A stretch of DNA of 64,000 bases, from positions 62,001 to 126,000 of the forward strand of contig CAYFIR010000008.1 in the NCBI GenBank assembly GCA_964343195.1, written 5' to 3'. The notes under the pieces are model-generated. The model did no database searches. It saw nothing but the letters and a program-made list of their open reading frames with translations, and was not told where the DNA came from. The stretch's first letter is position 1. The number at the start of each line of letters is the position of its first letter. Made by a program: the position numbers and the translations under genes. Of this stretch, positions 51,222 to 60,151 are shown piece after piece. The DNA is from CAYVAP01 sp964343195 (GTDB lineage Bacteria; Bacteroidota; Bacteroidia; J057).

Positions 51222-52881
51222 TGGGGAACTGCTTATAGAGAGGTCTTGGAAACTTTATATTCAGCAAAGAACGAAAAACAGGGTGTTCTATAATGTACTC
51301 TCCAGGGTCGAGTCGTGTCATCATATTTTTATAGACTGAGGGTACAAACCTGTAATCAGGCTTCGAGATTTCAATGGCATTGGTCCGGCCATAGGCGTGG
51401 GTAGCGCAGTTACCTTTGACACGGTCGTGAATAGCACTCTTGAACTGCTCTACAGAAAACAAGATGATGCCTAATGAACGCCCCCTCTCCGAGATATCAA
51501 TGATTTGTCGAAGAATTGGTGAATTCTTCGGAATATCCTTCGAAGCATATTTGTTCAACTCATCTATGAATATGACAATCTTTGAGGGGATGTCATGTTC
51601 CTCCCTGTCTTCCTGACCTAATTTTAAATCATAGATTGCTCGGATGACATCGCCAAAAACAAAAGCTTGTGAATCTTGATCCAGGCGAGCTATATCGACT
51701 ACGTGAATATCGTTTTTCTGAATTCCTACGATAGAATCTCTCAAACGGACTTCACTCTTTTCGGGCACAACCCTGTTGCTAAAGATGGAATGCGTCAATG
51801 CCTTAGCTACAATTCTTTTGAACTTACGCCAACTCATGACCGAGATTTCCTTGTCTCCTTTTGTCCGGCCTGCTTGTGTGTATTCACCGACTTTGCTTAA
51901 AAACTGTGACCAACTCGACACTTCATCAAATCCTCCTTGGTCAGTAATTATAAAGTTGATAATTGATTCCATTGTGCCGGTTGCGTCTTCGATATTAGAA
52001 AAGAGCAAATCCAGGTTCATTTTGTCATCTTCAAAGACATATTTATATCTGAACGCTTTACCTGCATCTACTTGGGCTTCAATATCTTTCTTGTTACCAT
52101 AGGAGTATGTTTTGGATTGGGATTGATCAGAATAAGGATAGAAGTACTTTACATGTTGAAAGGGGGATGTTGAAAGCCCAAGCATATCAGTATATCGCTT
52201 TTTCTCTTCCTCTGACAAGTCATCATTTAGCTCATCAATTGCTAGCAGATCCCTTCCCTTTACATTAAACATCACAAAGGCAACCGAATCATCTTGAGTA
52301 TCAGTATTCAGATATTTTTCCTGGATGGCCTTCATCAAAAACATCGTGTAGGAGGTTTTGGCTGCTAAACCCGAAATCCCTGATATATTGAGATGAGCAC
52401 CTTCTGGCCCAATCAAAAACTGGGAGTTAAAGTGCACGGGGAGAGATAATTTATCCTCTCCTCTGTACATGTCCATATACCCACATATGAGAGGGTTTTT
52501 GACTTCTTTTAGTCCCAAGGCTTGTAGCACTTCTTCTTGAGTAGCCAGACTCACTCTATTCCCGTCTAGTGCTGGTGTATAGATACTCTTGTTGTTGCCC
52601 AGCACTTTGGCCTTCACGAAATTCATCCCAATACGGTGCATGTTTGGCTCTGAAGATACATCGCCGAAATCGCTGGAAATGAAATTACTCAAATAGCTTG
52701 CTGAATCTGTGATGTGTGAGATCTCTTCTACAACACCAAATGTAAGAGAGCCTTCAATGTGCTCAACCTTGACAACATCAAATGGATTGAGGATTCGTTG
52801 TTTATCCGTCCAGAAATAGAACTCGTCTATCGTGGTTGGCCTCTTCTCCGTAGCAGCTATCTTACCTATTACTTTTTTCAT
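51214..52881 (-). CDS. HerA-like DNA-translocating ATPase
   Basis: From the ATG at 52881 the protein is 555 residues; a TTG one codon before is possible. It has the N-terminal HAS-barrel-like segment (VVKVEHIEGSLTFGVVEEI), a P-loop region NISGISGLAAKTS (about 165-177) and Walker B IVIFIDEL (about 435-442). The C-terminal stretch LDPGEYIIEHPVFRSLLNIKFPRP is typical of HerA-type ATPases. The P-loop departs from GxxGxGKS (Leu-Ala-Ala before Lys-Thr-Ser), a variant worth checking. HerA hexamers pump DNA and work with NurA in archaeal end resection, and with other nucleases in bacterial defence. Its start is three bases after the NurA stop. Confidence 0.85.
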   Translation of the reverse strand: MKKVIGKIAATEKRPTTIDEFYFWTDKQRILNPFDVVKVEHIEGSLTFGVVEEISHITDSASYLSNFISSDFGDVSSEPNMHRIGMNFVKAKVLGNNKSIYTPALDGNRVSLATQEEVLQALGLKEVKNPLICGYMDMYRGEDKLSLPVHFNSQFLIGPEGAHLNISGISGLAAKTSYTMFLMKAIQEKYLNTDTQDDSVAFVMFNVKGRDLLAIDELNDDLSEEEKKRYTDMLGLSTSPFQHVKYFYPYSDQSQSKTYSYGNKKDIEAQVDAGKAFRYKYVFEDDKMNLDLLFSNIEDATGTMESIINFIITDQGGFDEVSSWSQFLSKVGEYTQAGRTKGDKEISVMSWRKFKRIVAKALTHSIFSNRVVPEKSEVRLRDSIVGIQKNDIHVVDIARLDQDSQAFVFGDVIRAIYDLKLGQEDREEHDIPSKIVIFIDELNKYASKDIPKNSPILRQIIDISERGRSLGIILFSVEQFKSAIHDRVKGNCATHAYGRTNAIEISKPDYRFVPSVYKNMMTRLDPGEYIIEHPVFRSLLNIKFPRPLYKQFPNG

Positions 52882-52884
52882 CAA

Positions 52885-54042
52885 TCAAAATAAGTTAATA
52901 AAATAGAGATCGCTCAAAAATCTGCTTTTAATGTAATTTTCCGTCAGATATATGGGATATAAATGTTTTGCCCACCTTGCGTCAATTCCGTAGCAAACTG
53001 GATTTCGTTCGTTCACAATGTTTGCGCTAATCAAATCAATTTCATCGGAGTCTAGGCCGTCTTCTTCCTGTATTTCTCTAACCAATATTTTTTCAATTTT
53101 CAAAACTCCCTCAAAGGGGCTATGGGTATACTTCTGATCTCTAATTCTAAGATACCAAACAGCAAATTTCACATCGGGGATTCTTGTCGTTTGGTACATA
53201 AATGCTGGAGTTCTGTGATAAAGTGGGAGTTCTGCGATTTTGCGGGAAATATCTTTTACGTCATTCGACAAAGCTTCAGGATTAAAGGCTTTTGATATGC
53301 CCACCACACAATCGTAATTAGACTTAATTTGAGATAACTCTTTGGCCTCACCACTTTTGAAATATTCTAGTGAACCATCTTTGATCAAGAAAGAATTATC
53401 ATTTAGCTTTTTTGCTTTCACTAGTGAAAAGACAACTTTCTGTTCCAGCCGAATCATCTCATCCTGAATTTTCGCAACACCCCTATCTTCGTACTTGTCA
53501 TTGTCTTTCACAGAGGAGCTAGAGTAAGGCAAAATTCTCCCGATCTGTAAATTTTGACTTTTTAGAATTTTCTGCTCATTGAGCCTTGCTAGCAGATTAT
53601 TGAAAAAGACTTCATCATTGCCTAACGAAGTTTTGGCATTCGCATTCTCAGGGATTGAAATCACAAGTGGATTTTCAAGCTGGATAGATTTGAATGAATG
53701 TTTATCTGTCCGTTCACAGACTGCTACACCAATTTGACCTGCAATAATTGGATACAATCTTTTGCCGTATGCTATGTCATCTACTTTATATGTTCTACGA
53801 GAACCATCCAAAAAAAATTTAAAGAGTGGATTTCCATTTATGCGGATTCCTTCTGCAAGGTTTTCTACTGATTTATAGTCGGTTAGGCTTTTATCAGTTT
53901 CACCCTTTCTTTTTACTTGAATCTCCTTTTTATCATCATAATTGATTTTAGGAATCTCTACAGATTCAAAACAATATTTATAGGATTTGTAGTTTTTTCC
54001 ATCTGTTTCTTTTGCAATGAAGCCTAATATTTTATCAGCCAT
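52885..54042 (-). CDS. NurA-domain nuclease
   Basis: From the ATG at 54042 the protein is 385 residues; a GTG 11 codons upstream is less likely. The NurA fold is marked by the early FKFFLDGSRRTYKVDD motif (Asp79, the first metal residue), a central LIKDGSLEYF motif, then the CVVGISKAFN strand and the late DARWAKHLYPIYLTE segment. NurA is a manganese-dependent nuclease with 5'-3' activity that binds HerA. The adjacent HerA gene supports the assignment. It is the first gene of the operon. The sequence is a divergent family member, so nuclease activity is inferred from motifs. Confidence 0.8.
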   Translation of the reverse strand: MADKILGFIAKETDGKNYKSYKYCFESVEIPKINYDDKKEIQVKRKGETDKSLTDYKSVENLAEGIRINGNPLFKFFLDGSRRTYKVDDIAYGKRLYPIIAGQIGVAVCERTDKHSFKSIQLENPLVISIPENANAKTSLGNDEVFFNNLLARLNEQKILKSQNLQIGRILPYSSSSVKDNDKYEDRGVAKIQDEMIRLEQKVVFSLVKAKKLNDNSFLIKDGSLEYFKSGEAKELSQIKSNYDCVVGISKAFNPEALSNDVKDISRKIAELPLYHRTPAFMYQTTRIPDVKFAVWYLRIRDQKYTHSPFEGVLKIEKILVREIQEEDGLDSDEIDLISANIVNERNPVCYGIDARWAKHLYPIYLTENYIKSRFLSDLYFINLF

Positions 54043-54471
54043 TTTTTCACAAAAAATGATTAAAATCTCGCGCACACTAAAAACATAAGGGATATTTTAT
54101 CCATCCAAGGATGACCGATAAAAGCCATCGTTTCAACCCCAGGGAATCTAACACCTTACACATACCACCTTCTCATCTATTCATCCAACTACCGCAAAAG
54201 TGGGTGCTGTCGTTGATGACCCTTCACTCAAGATATGACTTTTTTCAGAAATAATTTGAATCTCAAAATCAGATATCAGGGTAAACGCATCTCCGAACTA
54301 TGAAATATATTCACTTTCGAAACAATGGATCTCTGTATAGGCCCCCTGAATTTGACCATCTATTCTCCTGAGGTGGGCAGGTCGACTGACTTTGAAGTTT
54401 TGCTGCTTTCATCATAGGCAACCAAGTCCAACGCACCCCACCAAATCGTTCAGATCAACCCCAATCACGAA
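54043..54471. other. Upstream region of the NurA operon, no gene seen
   Basis: This 429-bp AT-rich to mixed stretch lies between the AT-rich cluster and cydB. It contains the candidate promoter and operator of the NurA operon close to the ATG. Beyond about 54130 I see no gene, tRNA, repeat or integrase scar. Confidence 0.6.
54075..54113 (-). promoter_or_regulatory. Candidate promoter and palindromes of the NurA operon
   Basis: On the minus strand TTG is followed after about 18 bases by TATGTTTT, a weak Bacteroidota promoter. In the spacer and just before it are two adjacent palindromes: GGATATTTTATCC (54090-54102) and CATCCAAGGATG (54102-54113). These could be operator sites for a regulator encoded elsewhere. 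Confidence 0.35.
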
Positions 54472-55506
54472 TTAGTAGCTCGTCTCATCCAGCTTCACCT
54501 TTCCCCAAAAGGTCCGGTACACAAAGATCGTATAGCCCAGCACCAGCGGGGTTCCAATCGCCGCAATGGTGAGCATGATGCCCAGCGATTTTTCCGAAGC
54601 GGCAGCGTTGTAAACCGTGATGCTATTCGCAGGATCGAGGGTAGAATACACCAGCGCAGGATACAGCTCGATGGCCACCGTAAACAGCAAAAAGGCTACG
54701 GATAAGCTGGAAAAAATGAAGGCCGGCCAGTATTTGCGCTTGCTGATAAGGCGGGGGATGTTGGCGATGCTCAAAAATGCTAAAACTGGAACAATGAACA
54801 GAATCGGATTACTGGCAAAGCGATCTGTCAGGTGGGGAAGGTAAATCAGCGTGTAAAGCGTTACCAGCCAGAAGCTTACCACGAAAAAGATGATGGCCCG
54901 ACGCAGCAGCAGATACACCTTGGCAAATAGCCTTCCTTCCGTCTTCATGGTCAGGTAAATGGCCCCATGCATCATGGTAAGTGCCAGGGTACTGATCCCT
55001 ACCATGATCGCGTATGGGTTGAGGAATTGTAGCCAGGAACCTACCAGCATGAAGTTTTCATCCAGCGGCATGCCCTGGAGTACATTGCCCAGCACAACGC
55101 CGAGCAGCACTGCCAGCATGATGCTCGACACACTGTAGCTGATGTCCCAGGTTTTGCGCCACCAGGCCATTTCCTCCTTGCTGCGAAACTCGATGCTGAT
55201 CGCCCGAAAGATCAGGAACAGCAAAAACAGCATGAACGGGATATACATCGCCGAAAATAGCTGTGCATACACCACTGGAAAGCCTGCAAACAAGGCCCCG
55301 CCCCCGATTACCAACCACACCTCATTGCCATCCCATACCGGCCCAACGGCATTGAGGGCAATGCGGCGGCTCTGCTCCTTTTTGAAAAACAGGTGCCAGG
55401 CACCCGCCCCCAGGTCAAAGCCATCGAGGATGGCATAACCAGAAAACAGCCCCCCTACGACGAGGAACCAAAGCGTGGGATAGTCAAGTCCAAGAATCGT
55501 TGCCAT
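54472..55506 (-). CDS. cydB: Cytochrome bd ubiquinol oxidase subunit II
   Basis: The 344-residue membrane protein has the CydB signatures GYAILDGFDLGAG and GPVWDGNEVWLVIGGGALFA at its N-terminus, about eight hydrophobic helices, and the conserved YPALVYSTLDP-type segment near residue 290. With CydA it forms a high-affinity quinol oxidase that reduces O2 to water in the inner membrane. The usual partner cydA is not next to it; upstream on the same strand is hemE after 160 bp. The start at 55506 is an ATG. Family assignment is firm. Confidence 0.93.
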   Translation of the reverse strand: MATILGLDYPTLWFLVVGGLFSGYAILDGFDLGAGAWHLFFKKEQSRRIALNAVGPVWDGNEVWLVIGGGALFAGFPVVYAQLFSAMYIPFMLFLLFLIFRAISIEFRSKEEMAWWRKTWDISYSVSSIMLAVLLGVVLGNVLQGMPLDENFMLVGSWLQFLNPYAIMVGISTLALTMMHGAIYLTMKTEGRLFAKVYLLLRRAIIFFVVSFWLVTLYTLIYLPHLTDRFASNPILFIVPVLAFLSIANIPRLISKRKYWPAFIFSSLSVAFLLFTVAIELYPALVYSTLDPANSITVYNAAASEKSLGIMLTIAAIGTPLVLGYTIFVYRTFWGKVKLDETSY

Positions 55507-55668
55507 GGTGTATGAATTGAGCCTTCAAGTACGGTCATTGGAAGGAGGAGGTCAAGAGAAACCGCAACGACGCAAAGATAACTCTGCGACCATCGTGTCT
55601 TTCTTGTCGCGTCCTGGTAGTTATAAGGCTCCCGACCGCTCCACTTTACGAATAACGAATTCCAAATT

Positions 55669-56709
55669 TCAAGAATAGCTCTTTACCGTATCGATGAACG
55701 CTTTTGCGTGATCTACCGGGATATTGGGCAGGATGCCGTGGCCCAGGTTGGCGATGTAGCGGTCCTTACCAAATGCAGCCAGCATCTCCTTCGTCGTGCG
55801 CTCGATCTCGGGAATCGGCGACAGCAGTCGGCTGGGGTCAAAGTTGCCTTGCAGAGTCACGTTGGGACCAGCGAGTTGGCGCGCCACCTCAGGGCGGGTG
55901 TGCCAGTCGATGCCCAGAGCAGCGGCACCGGTCGCAGCCAGCTTATCGAGAGCGAACCAGCAGCCTTTGGCGAAGGCAATCACGGGCACCTCCTCCTTCA
56001 GGGCCTCTACGATTTTGCGGATGTAGGGCAGCGAAAAGACCTCGTAATCCGCCGGAGAAAGTAATCCGCCCCACGAATCAAATACCTGCAACGCATCGGC
56101 ACCAGCCCGGACCTGTCCACGGAGGTAAGTGATGGTGGTATCGGTGATTTTGTCCAGCAGGGCCTTGGCTGCCTCAGGCTGGGTGAAACAGAATTCCTTG
56201 GCTTTGGAGAAGTTCTTGCTCCCCTGTCCTTCGACCATGTAGCACAAAATCGTCCAGGGTGAACCCGCAAAGCCGATCAGCGGAACGCGACCATCCAGGG
56301 TCTTTTTCGTCAGTTCCAGCGCGTCATACACATAGTGCAGGCGGTCGTCCACGTCCGGAGTAGGAATTTCAGCGACCTGCTCGGCAGTCTGTACGGTGCG
56401 GGGCAAACGAGGCCCTTCACCGGGGTTCATGGTTACCTCGAAGTCCAGCGCCTGTGGGATGACCAGAATGTCAGAGAAAATGATCGCAGCATCAACGCCC
56501 ACCTGATCGACGGGCATCACCGTGATCTCTGTGGCCAGTTCGGGATTTTCTACCCGCTCAAAGAAACTGTATTTGGCGCGGAGCTTCATGTAGTCGGGCA
56601 GGTAGCGTCCCGCCTGACGCATCATCCACACGGGAGGGCGCTCTACAGATTCGCCGCGTAGGGCGCGAAGGAACAGGTCATTTTTTATTATTGTCTTGGT
56701 ATTACTCAT
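55669..56709 (-). CDS. hemE: Uroporphyrinogen decarboxylase
   Basis: The 346-residue protein has the HemE signatures RPPVWMMRQAGRYLPDY near the start and a central GFAGSPWTILCYMVEG segment, with the late GNFDPSRL and GHGILPNIP motifs. It removes four acetate carboxyl groups of uroporphyrinogen III to give coproporphyrinogen III. It lies eight bases after hemD on the same strand, so the two are in one operon. Confidence 0.96.
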   Translation of the reverse strand: MSNTKTIIKNDLFLRALRGESVERPPVWMMRQAGRYLPDYMKLRAKYSFFERVENPELATEITVMPVDQVGVDAAIIFSDILVIPQALDFEVTMNPGEGPRLPRTVQTAEQVAEIPTPDVDDRLHYVYDALELTKKTLDGRVPLIGFAGSPWTILCYMVEGQGSKNFSKAKEFCFTQPEAAKALLDKITDTTITYLRGQVRAGADALQVFDSWGGLLSPADYEVFSLPYIRKIVEALKEEVPVIAFAKGCWFALDKLAATGAAALGIDWHTRPEVARQLAGPNVTLQGNFDPSRLLSPIPEIERTTKEMLAAFGKDRYIANLGHGILPNIPVDHAKAFIDTVKSYS

Positions 56710-56717
56710 AGATGGGT

Positions 56718-57380
56718 CTATTGTTGATCTGCAATAAAGGTCAGTAAAGCCTCCACTGTGGGTTCTGAAGGGAAACTCGCCTGTTGACCGGTATGTTTTT
56801 CAAAGGCAGCGGCCGTGGTGGGGCCTATGGCAAATGCCTGGGCTTGCTCGGGCCAGGGCTGATGGTACAGGGCAGCCTCCACACCCCTGGGACTAAAAAA
56901 AAGAACTGCTGCAAAAGCCGCCATCTCTGCTTTCAGCGGCCGCTGAATGGTGCGGTACACCTGGTATTTGTCGAGTTGCCTCCCTGCGGCTCGCAACGCC
57001 TCGGGCAGCTCCTCTCGGTGGACTTCGCCACAAAAAAACGCGATACGCTGCCAGCCTAGTGCCAGCACTTTCCCCGCCAAATCAGCTGCGTTCGTCCCTT
57101 CGCTCACTACCTTCAGCCCGGCTTCGCGGACCCTGGCGGCCGTTTTGGGGCCTACCACCGCCACCGCATGACCACTATCGCCTACCGGCAACAATCCCTC
57201 CATCGCTTCCAACGCCCGCTGACTGGTAAACACCCAGCCGTCATAGCTCTTCGCAAGCGCCTTCTCCGCCTTTTCTCCTAAATACTCCACCTCCAGCACC
57301 GACTCACACGCCACCTCCAGTCCCAGATCCTGGGCTAGCTGCTGCTGAGCGGGGGTAAGGATTTTGGTGGATAGGAGCAT
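56718..57380 (-). CDS. hemD: Uroporphyrinogen-III synthase
   Basis: The 220-residue protein has the two-lobed pattern of HemD. Diagnostic but weakly conserved segments are WVFTSQRALEAM, VAVVGPKTAARVREAGLKV, FFSPRGVEAALY and FAIGPTTAAAFEKH. It cyclises hydroxymethylbilane with inversion of ring D. Sequence conservation in this family is low; the assignment rests also on its place between hemC and hemE. The start is the ATG at 57380. Confidence 0.88.
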   Translation of the reverse strand: MLLSTKILTPAQQQLAQDLGLEVACESVLEVEYLGEKAEKALAKSYDGWVFTSQRALEAMEGLLPVGDSGHAVAVVGPKTAARVREAGLKVVSEGTNAADLAGKVLALGWQRIAFFCGEVHREELPEALRAAGRQLDKYQVYRTIQRPLKAEMAAFAAVLFFSPRGVEAALYHQPWPEQAQAFAIGPTTAAAFEKHTGQQASFPSEPTVEALLTFIADQQ

Positions 57381-57892
57381 AGAAAATCGTCAGTTTCGAG
57401 TTTAAAGTGGAAAGTTAAAAGTTGCACTATACTGATAGTCAATTACTTAGTCGTTTTGCTGTGATTGGCTTGAACGCTCTTTAACTGGTTAAATTCTGAA
57501 TCCGAGGTCAGTGAGTTTTTTAGTGATGAAACCGTAGCTACACTACTTTGATAATCTGCTGATAATCAGCCAACTAACTTTTAACCCTGAACTTAATAAC
57601 CCGAAACTCACGTTAGAAAAAGAGGTCAGAGGGGTACTAGTGGAATAAGTTCGAAGTTTCCCGCTTCGCGGGATTTCGCTGTGCTCAACAGAGTCAAGCG
57701 TTCGTAGTTTAAAGTGCTACTGGTCAGCAATTTGCCCAACTATTAATTGGTTCATTACTTCGTTCCGAATGCACTAGCGTAGCCAAAACAGGTTTACAAA
57801 ATCTTCGCATCTTCTCTTGCTTCTGACTTCTGACAACATAGTGGTCTGACAGTGCAGACAGCCTGTCCCGAGCATCGGGAGTCTCTCTCCTC
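57381..57892. other. 512-bp gap within the heme cluster
   Basis: No protein is seen; a 62-codon minus-strand frame overlapping the hemC end (57724-57912) has no features. The right third is occupied by the dispersed repeat copy C. Near 57395-57415 an AGTTTAAAGTGGAAAGTT stretch resembles the tail of copy B, and CCCGCTTCGCGGGA forms a small hairpin near 57660. hemD may thus have its own promoter here, but I cannot place it. Confidence 0.55.
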
Positions 57893-57901
57893 TCACAGCG
57901 C
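57755..57901 (-). repeat. 3'-end-associated dispersed repeat, copy C
   Basis: Read on the minus strand, from the hemC stop onward: CGCTGTGAGA, an inserted CTCCCGATGCTCGGGA hairpin, then CACTGTCAGACCAC, GTCAGAAGTCAGA, a purine-rich run, and TTGTAAACCTGTTTTGGC. The order and spacing follow copy B, and the repeat includes the hemC stop codon. Confidence 0.55.
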
Positions 57902-58816
57902 CGAAATCTCATTCCGAATGGCCTCCATAATTTCTTTCCCTCCCCTACTCAGGGCTTCTTCTGCCCATTTTCGCCCCAGGTTAACAGGAGCGGCTGAAGG
58001 CAAATTCCCCTCTCGTTCCAGATAAAGTCGTTGCTGCCCATCGGGTGTTAGCAGCACCCCTCGAAAGTTCACCCGGTCGCCTTCCACGACGGCATGTGCC
58101 CCGATCGGGGCGGTACACCCTCCCTCCAGCGTGCGGAGAAAAGTTCGTTCGATTTGGGCGGCGGCCATTGTGGGACTGTGATTCAGGGCTGCAAGTGCTT
58201 CAATTGCCTCCGCATCGCCTTCCCGGCAGACAATTCCCACAATCCCCTGGGACGGAGCCGGAATCATCCAGTCGAGTACCACATGCTCAGCGGGCAATTT
58301 TTCGATACGGGCCAATCCAGCCTGGGCAAAGATCGCTCCCTGCCAGGGGTTATCGGCCAGCTTTTGCAGGCGGGTGTTGACATTGCCACGCAGTCCCGTC
58401 AGTTCGTGGGCTGGGTAGCGATGCCGCCATTGCGCCCGACGGCGCAGGCTGCCAGTCGCTATGACGGCTGTATTCTCTTCGAGAAAAGCAGTATCTCCTT
58501 TATGTACCAGCACGTCATGCACCAGTCCTCGTGGCAGGACTGCGGCCAACACAAGACCCGTTGGCAGTTGAGTCGGCACGTCCTTGAGCGAATGCACCGC
58601 CAAGTCGATTTCCTCAGCAAATAGCGCATCATCCAGGGCTTTGGTAAAAATCCCCGTGATGCCCATGCGGTGCAATGGGTCCTTCAGGTTGGTGTCTCCG
58701 CTAGACTGGATGTGTACCAGTTTGGCGGAGTGTGTATGTTCATGCAAGAGGTTCTGCACCGTATGCGCCTGCCATAAGGCCAGTTCGCTGCTACGGGTGC
58801 CAATGCGAAAATTCAT
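57893..58816 (-). CDS. hemC: Hydroxymethylbilane synthase (porphobilinogen deaminase)
   Basis: The 307-residue protein starts RIGTRSSELALWQA and has HSLKDVPT, the ATGSLRRRAQW and GLRGNVNTRL motifs, and the dipyrromethane cofactor Cys234 in EGGCTAPIGAH. It joins four porphobilinogen molecules into the linear tetrapyrrole. It follows hemA by 84 bases on the same strand. Its length is normal. A dispersed repeat begins at its stop codon and separates it from hemD. Confidence 0.96.
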   Translation of the reverse strand: MNFRIGTRSSELALWQAHTVQNLLHEHTHSAKLVHIQSSGDTNLKDPLHRMGITGIFTKALDDALFAEEIDLAVHSLKDVPTQLPTGLVLAAVLPRGLVHDVLVHKGDTAFLEENTAVIATGSLRRRAQWRHRYPAHELTGLRGNVNTRLQKLADNPWQGAIFAQAGLARIEKLPAEHVVLDWMIPAPSQGIVGIVCREGDAEAIEALAALNHSPTMAAAQIERTFLRTLEGGCTAPIGAHAVVEGDRVNFRGVLLTPDGQQRLYLEREGNLPSAAPVNLGRKWAEEALSRGGKEIMEAIRNEISAL

Positions 58817-58900
58817 ATTCAGTGCTCAGGGTTCGGTGATCACGGGTTCGAAAACAGGAGATCCCCATCAGAAACCAGCTTTTGACGTTTTGACCTTTCT

Positions 58901-60151
58901 CTATGCCAGTTTTTTTAGGTCAAAAATCTCCTGGATAGTGTCCAAATCAGCGCTGTCGCGGTTGGTATTGAGGTACTTGGCGAAACGATTCGTGATTTTC
59001 TGCACCATGCGCTGGCCAAGTAACTCCAGTTGTTCGGGATCAGCATCCGGGTTCTTTTTGGCCATGGTGGACAGCTCGCGGCGATGTATTTCGCTCAACT
59101 CATCCTTGAGAGCCTGTAGAATGGGAGCAAACTTGCGCTTTTCCACCCATTGATAGAAGGCTTCCTGGCCCTGTTGTACCATGGCCTCAGCGGCGGGTAC
59201 TTCGGCACTGCGCTTTTCAATGGCAGACTGGGTCAGGTCGATCAACTCGTCGATGTGCATCACCTGGCAGCCGGGCTGCTCCTCGATGGACTGGTCCACA
59301 TTACGCGGAACAGAGAGGTCGATGAAGAGCGTTTTGCCAGCGTTTGCAGGCAGGTGCTCAGCCCTCACCGTAGGAGAATCCGCACCGGTAGCGACGATCA
59401 CTACATGAGATTCTGCTATTCCTTCACGAAGATCTGAAAGAGGCAAAATGGGCAGATTGTGCTTTTCTGCGAGGGGAGCGGCTTTTTCCGGGCTGCGATT
59501 CATCAGGGTGACGTGCCCGTCGGGCAGGTGCTTGATGAGGTTGTCACAGGTCGCCCGACCGATATCCCCGGTTCCCACCAGGAGAACTTCGATATTTTTG
59601 AGGGTAGGTAGATGCTGCTTGATGTACTGCACGGCGGCAAATGATACCGAAGCCGCTCCAGAGCTAAGCTCGGTCTCGTTCTTCACCTGGCGAGAAACTT
59701 CGACAGCTACGTTTACCAGGCGTTCCAGGAATGCATTGGTAGTGCCAAGGGATTTACTCAGGTCAAATGCACGCTTCACCTGACCGATGATCTGAAAATC
59801 CCCCAGGATTTTGCTCTCCAGTCCGGCTCCTACCCGCAGCAAATGCTCAACGGCCTGCTCGTTTTGCCTGACAAATCCGATCTCCTGCCAGTTGGCAGCA
59901 TCTCCATGGGTATGCTCACACAGGAGCTCTATCAGTTCATTTGCCTCAGAGGCAAACCCATATAATTCTGTTCGGTTACAGGTCGTCAGAACCATTATTC
60001 CCTTTCCGCCCTGCTCACGGTATCGCATCAGCAGCGCCTCTATTTGGGATTCACTCAGGCTAAACTGTTCCCTGATCTCAAGGTCAGCCTTTTGATAGCT
60101 GATCCCGATGGCCCAAAAATTTCCTACGTATCCAAATAATGATTCAGACAT
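58901..60151 (-). CDS. hemA: Glutamyl-tRNA reductase
   Basis: From the ATG at 60151 the protein is 416 residues, the usual length. The longer frame to 60295 adds 48 unconserved residues and is rejected. The catalytic Cys58 lies in TTCNRTELYGF, the NADPH motif is VGTGDIGRAT, and the SVPRNVD and C-terminal dimerisation helices are present. It reduces glutamyl-tRNA to glutamate-1-semialdehyde, the first step of heme synthesis by the C5 route. It is the first gene of the hemA-hemC pair. Confidence 0.95.
   Translation of the reverse strand: MSESLFGYVGNFWAIGISYQKADLEIREQFSLSESQIEALLMRYREQGGKGIMVLTTCNRTELYGFASEANELIELLCEHTHGDAANWQEIGFVRQNEQAVEHLLRVGAGLESKILGDFQIIGQVKRAFDLSKSLGTTNAFLERLVNVAVEVSRQVKNETELSSGAASVSFAAVQYIKQHLPTLKNIEVLLVGTGDIGRATCDNLIKHLPDGHVTLMNRSPEKAAPLAEKHNLPILPLSDLREGIAESHVVIVATGADSPTVRAEHLPANAGKTLFIDLSVPRNVDQSIEEQPGCQVMHIDELIDLTQSAIEKRSAEVPAAEAMVQQGQEAFYQWVEKRKFAPILQALKDELSEIHRRELSTMAKKNPDADPEQLELLGQRMVQKITNRFAKYLNTNRDSADLDTIQEIFDLKKLA

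Noticed and set aside
57724..57912. A 62-codon frame across the hemC end
   Set aside because: Arg/Cys-rich frame inside a dispersed repeat; not protein-like.
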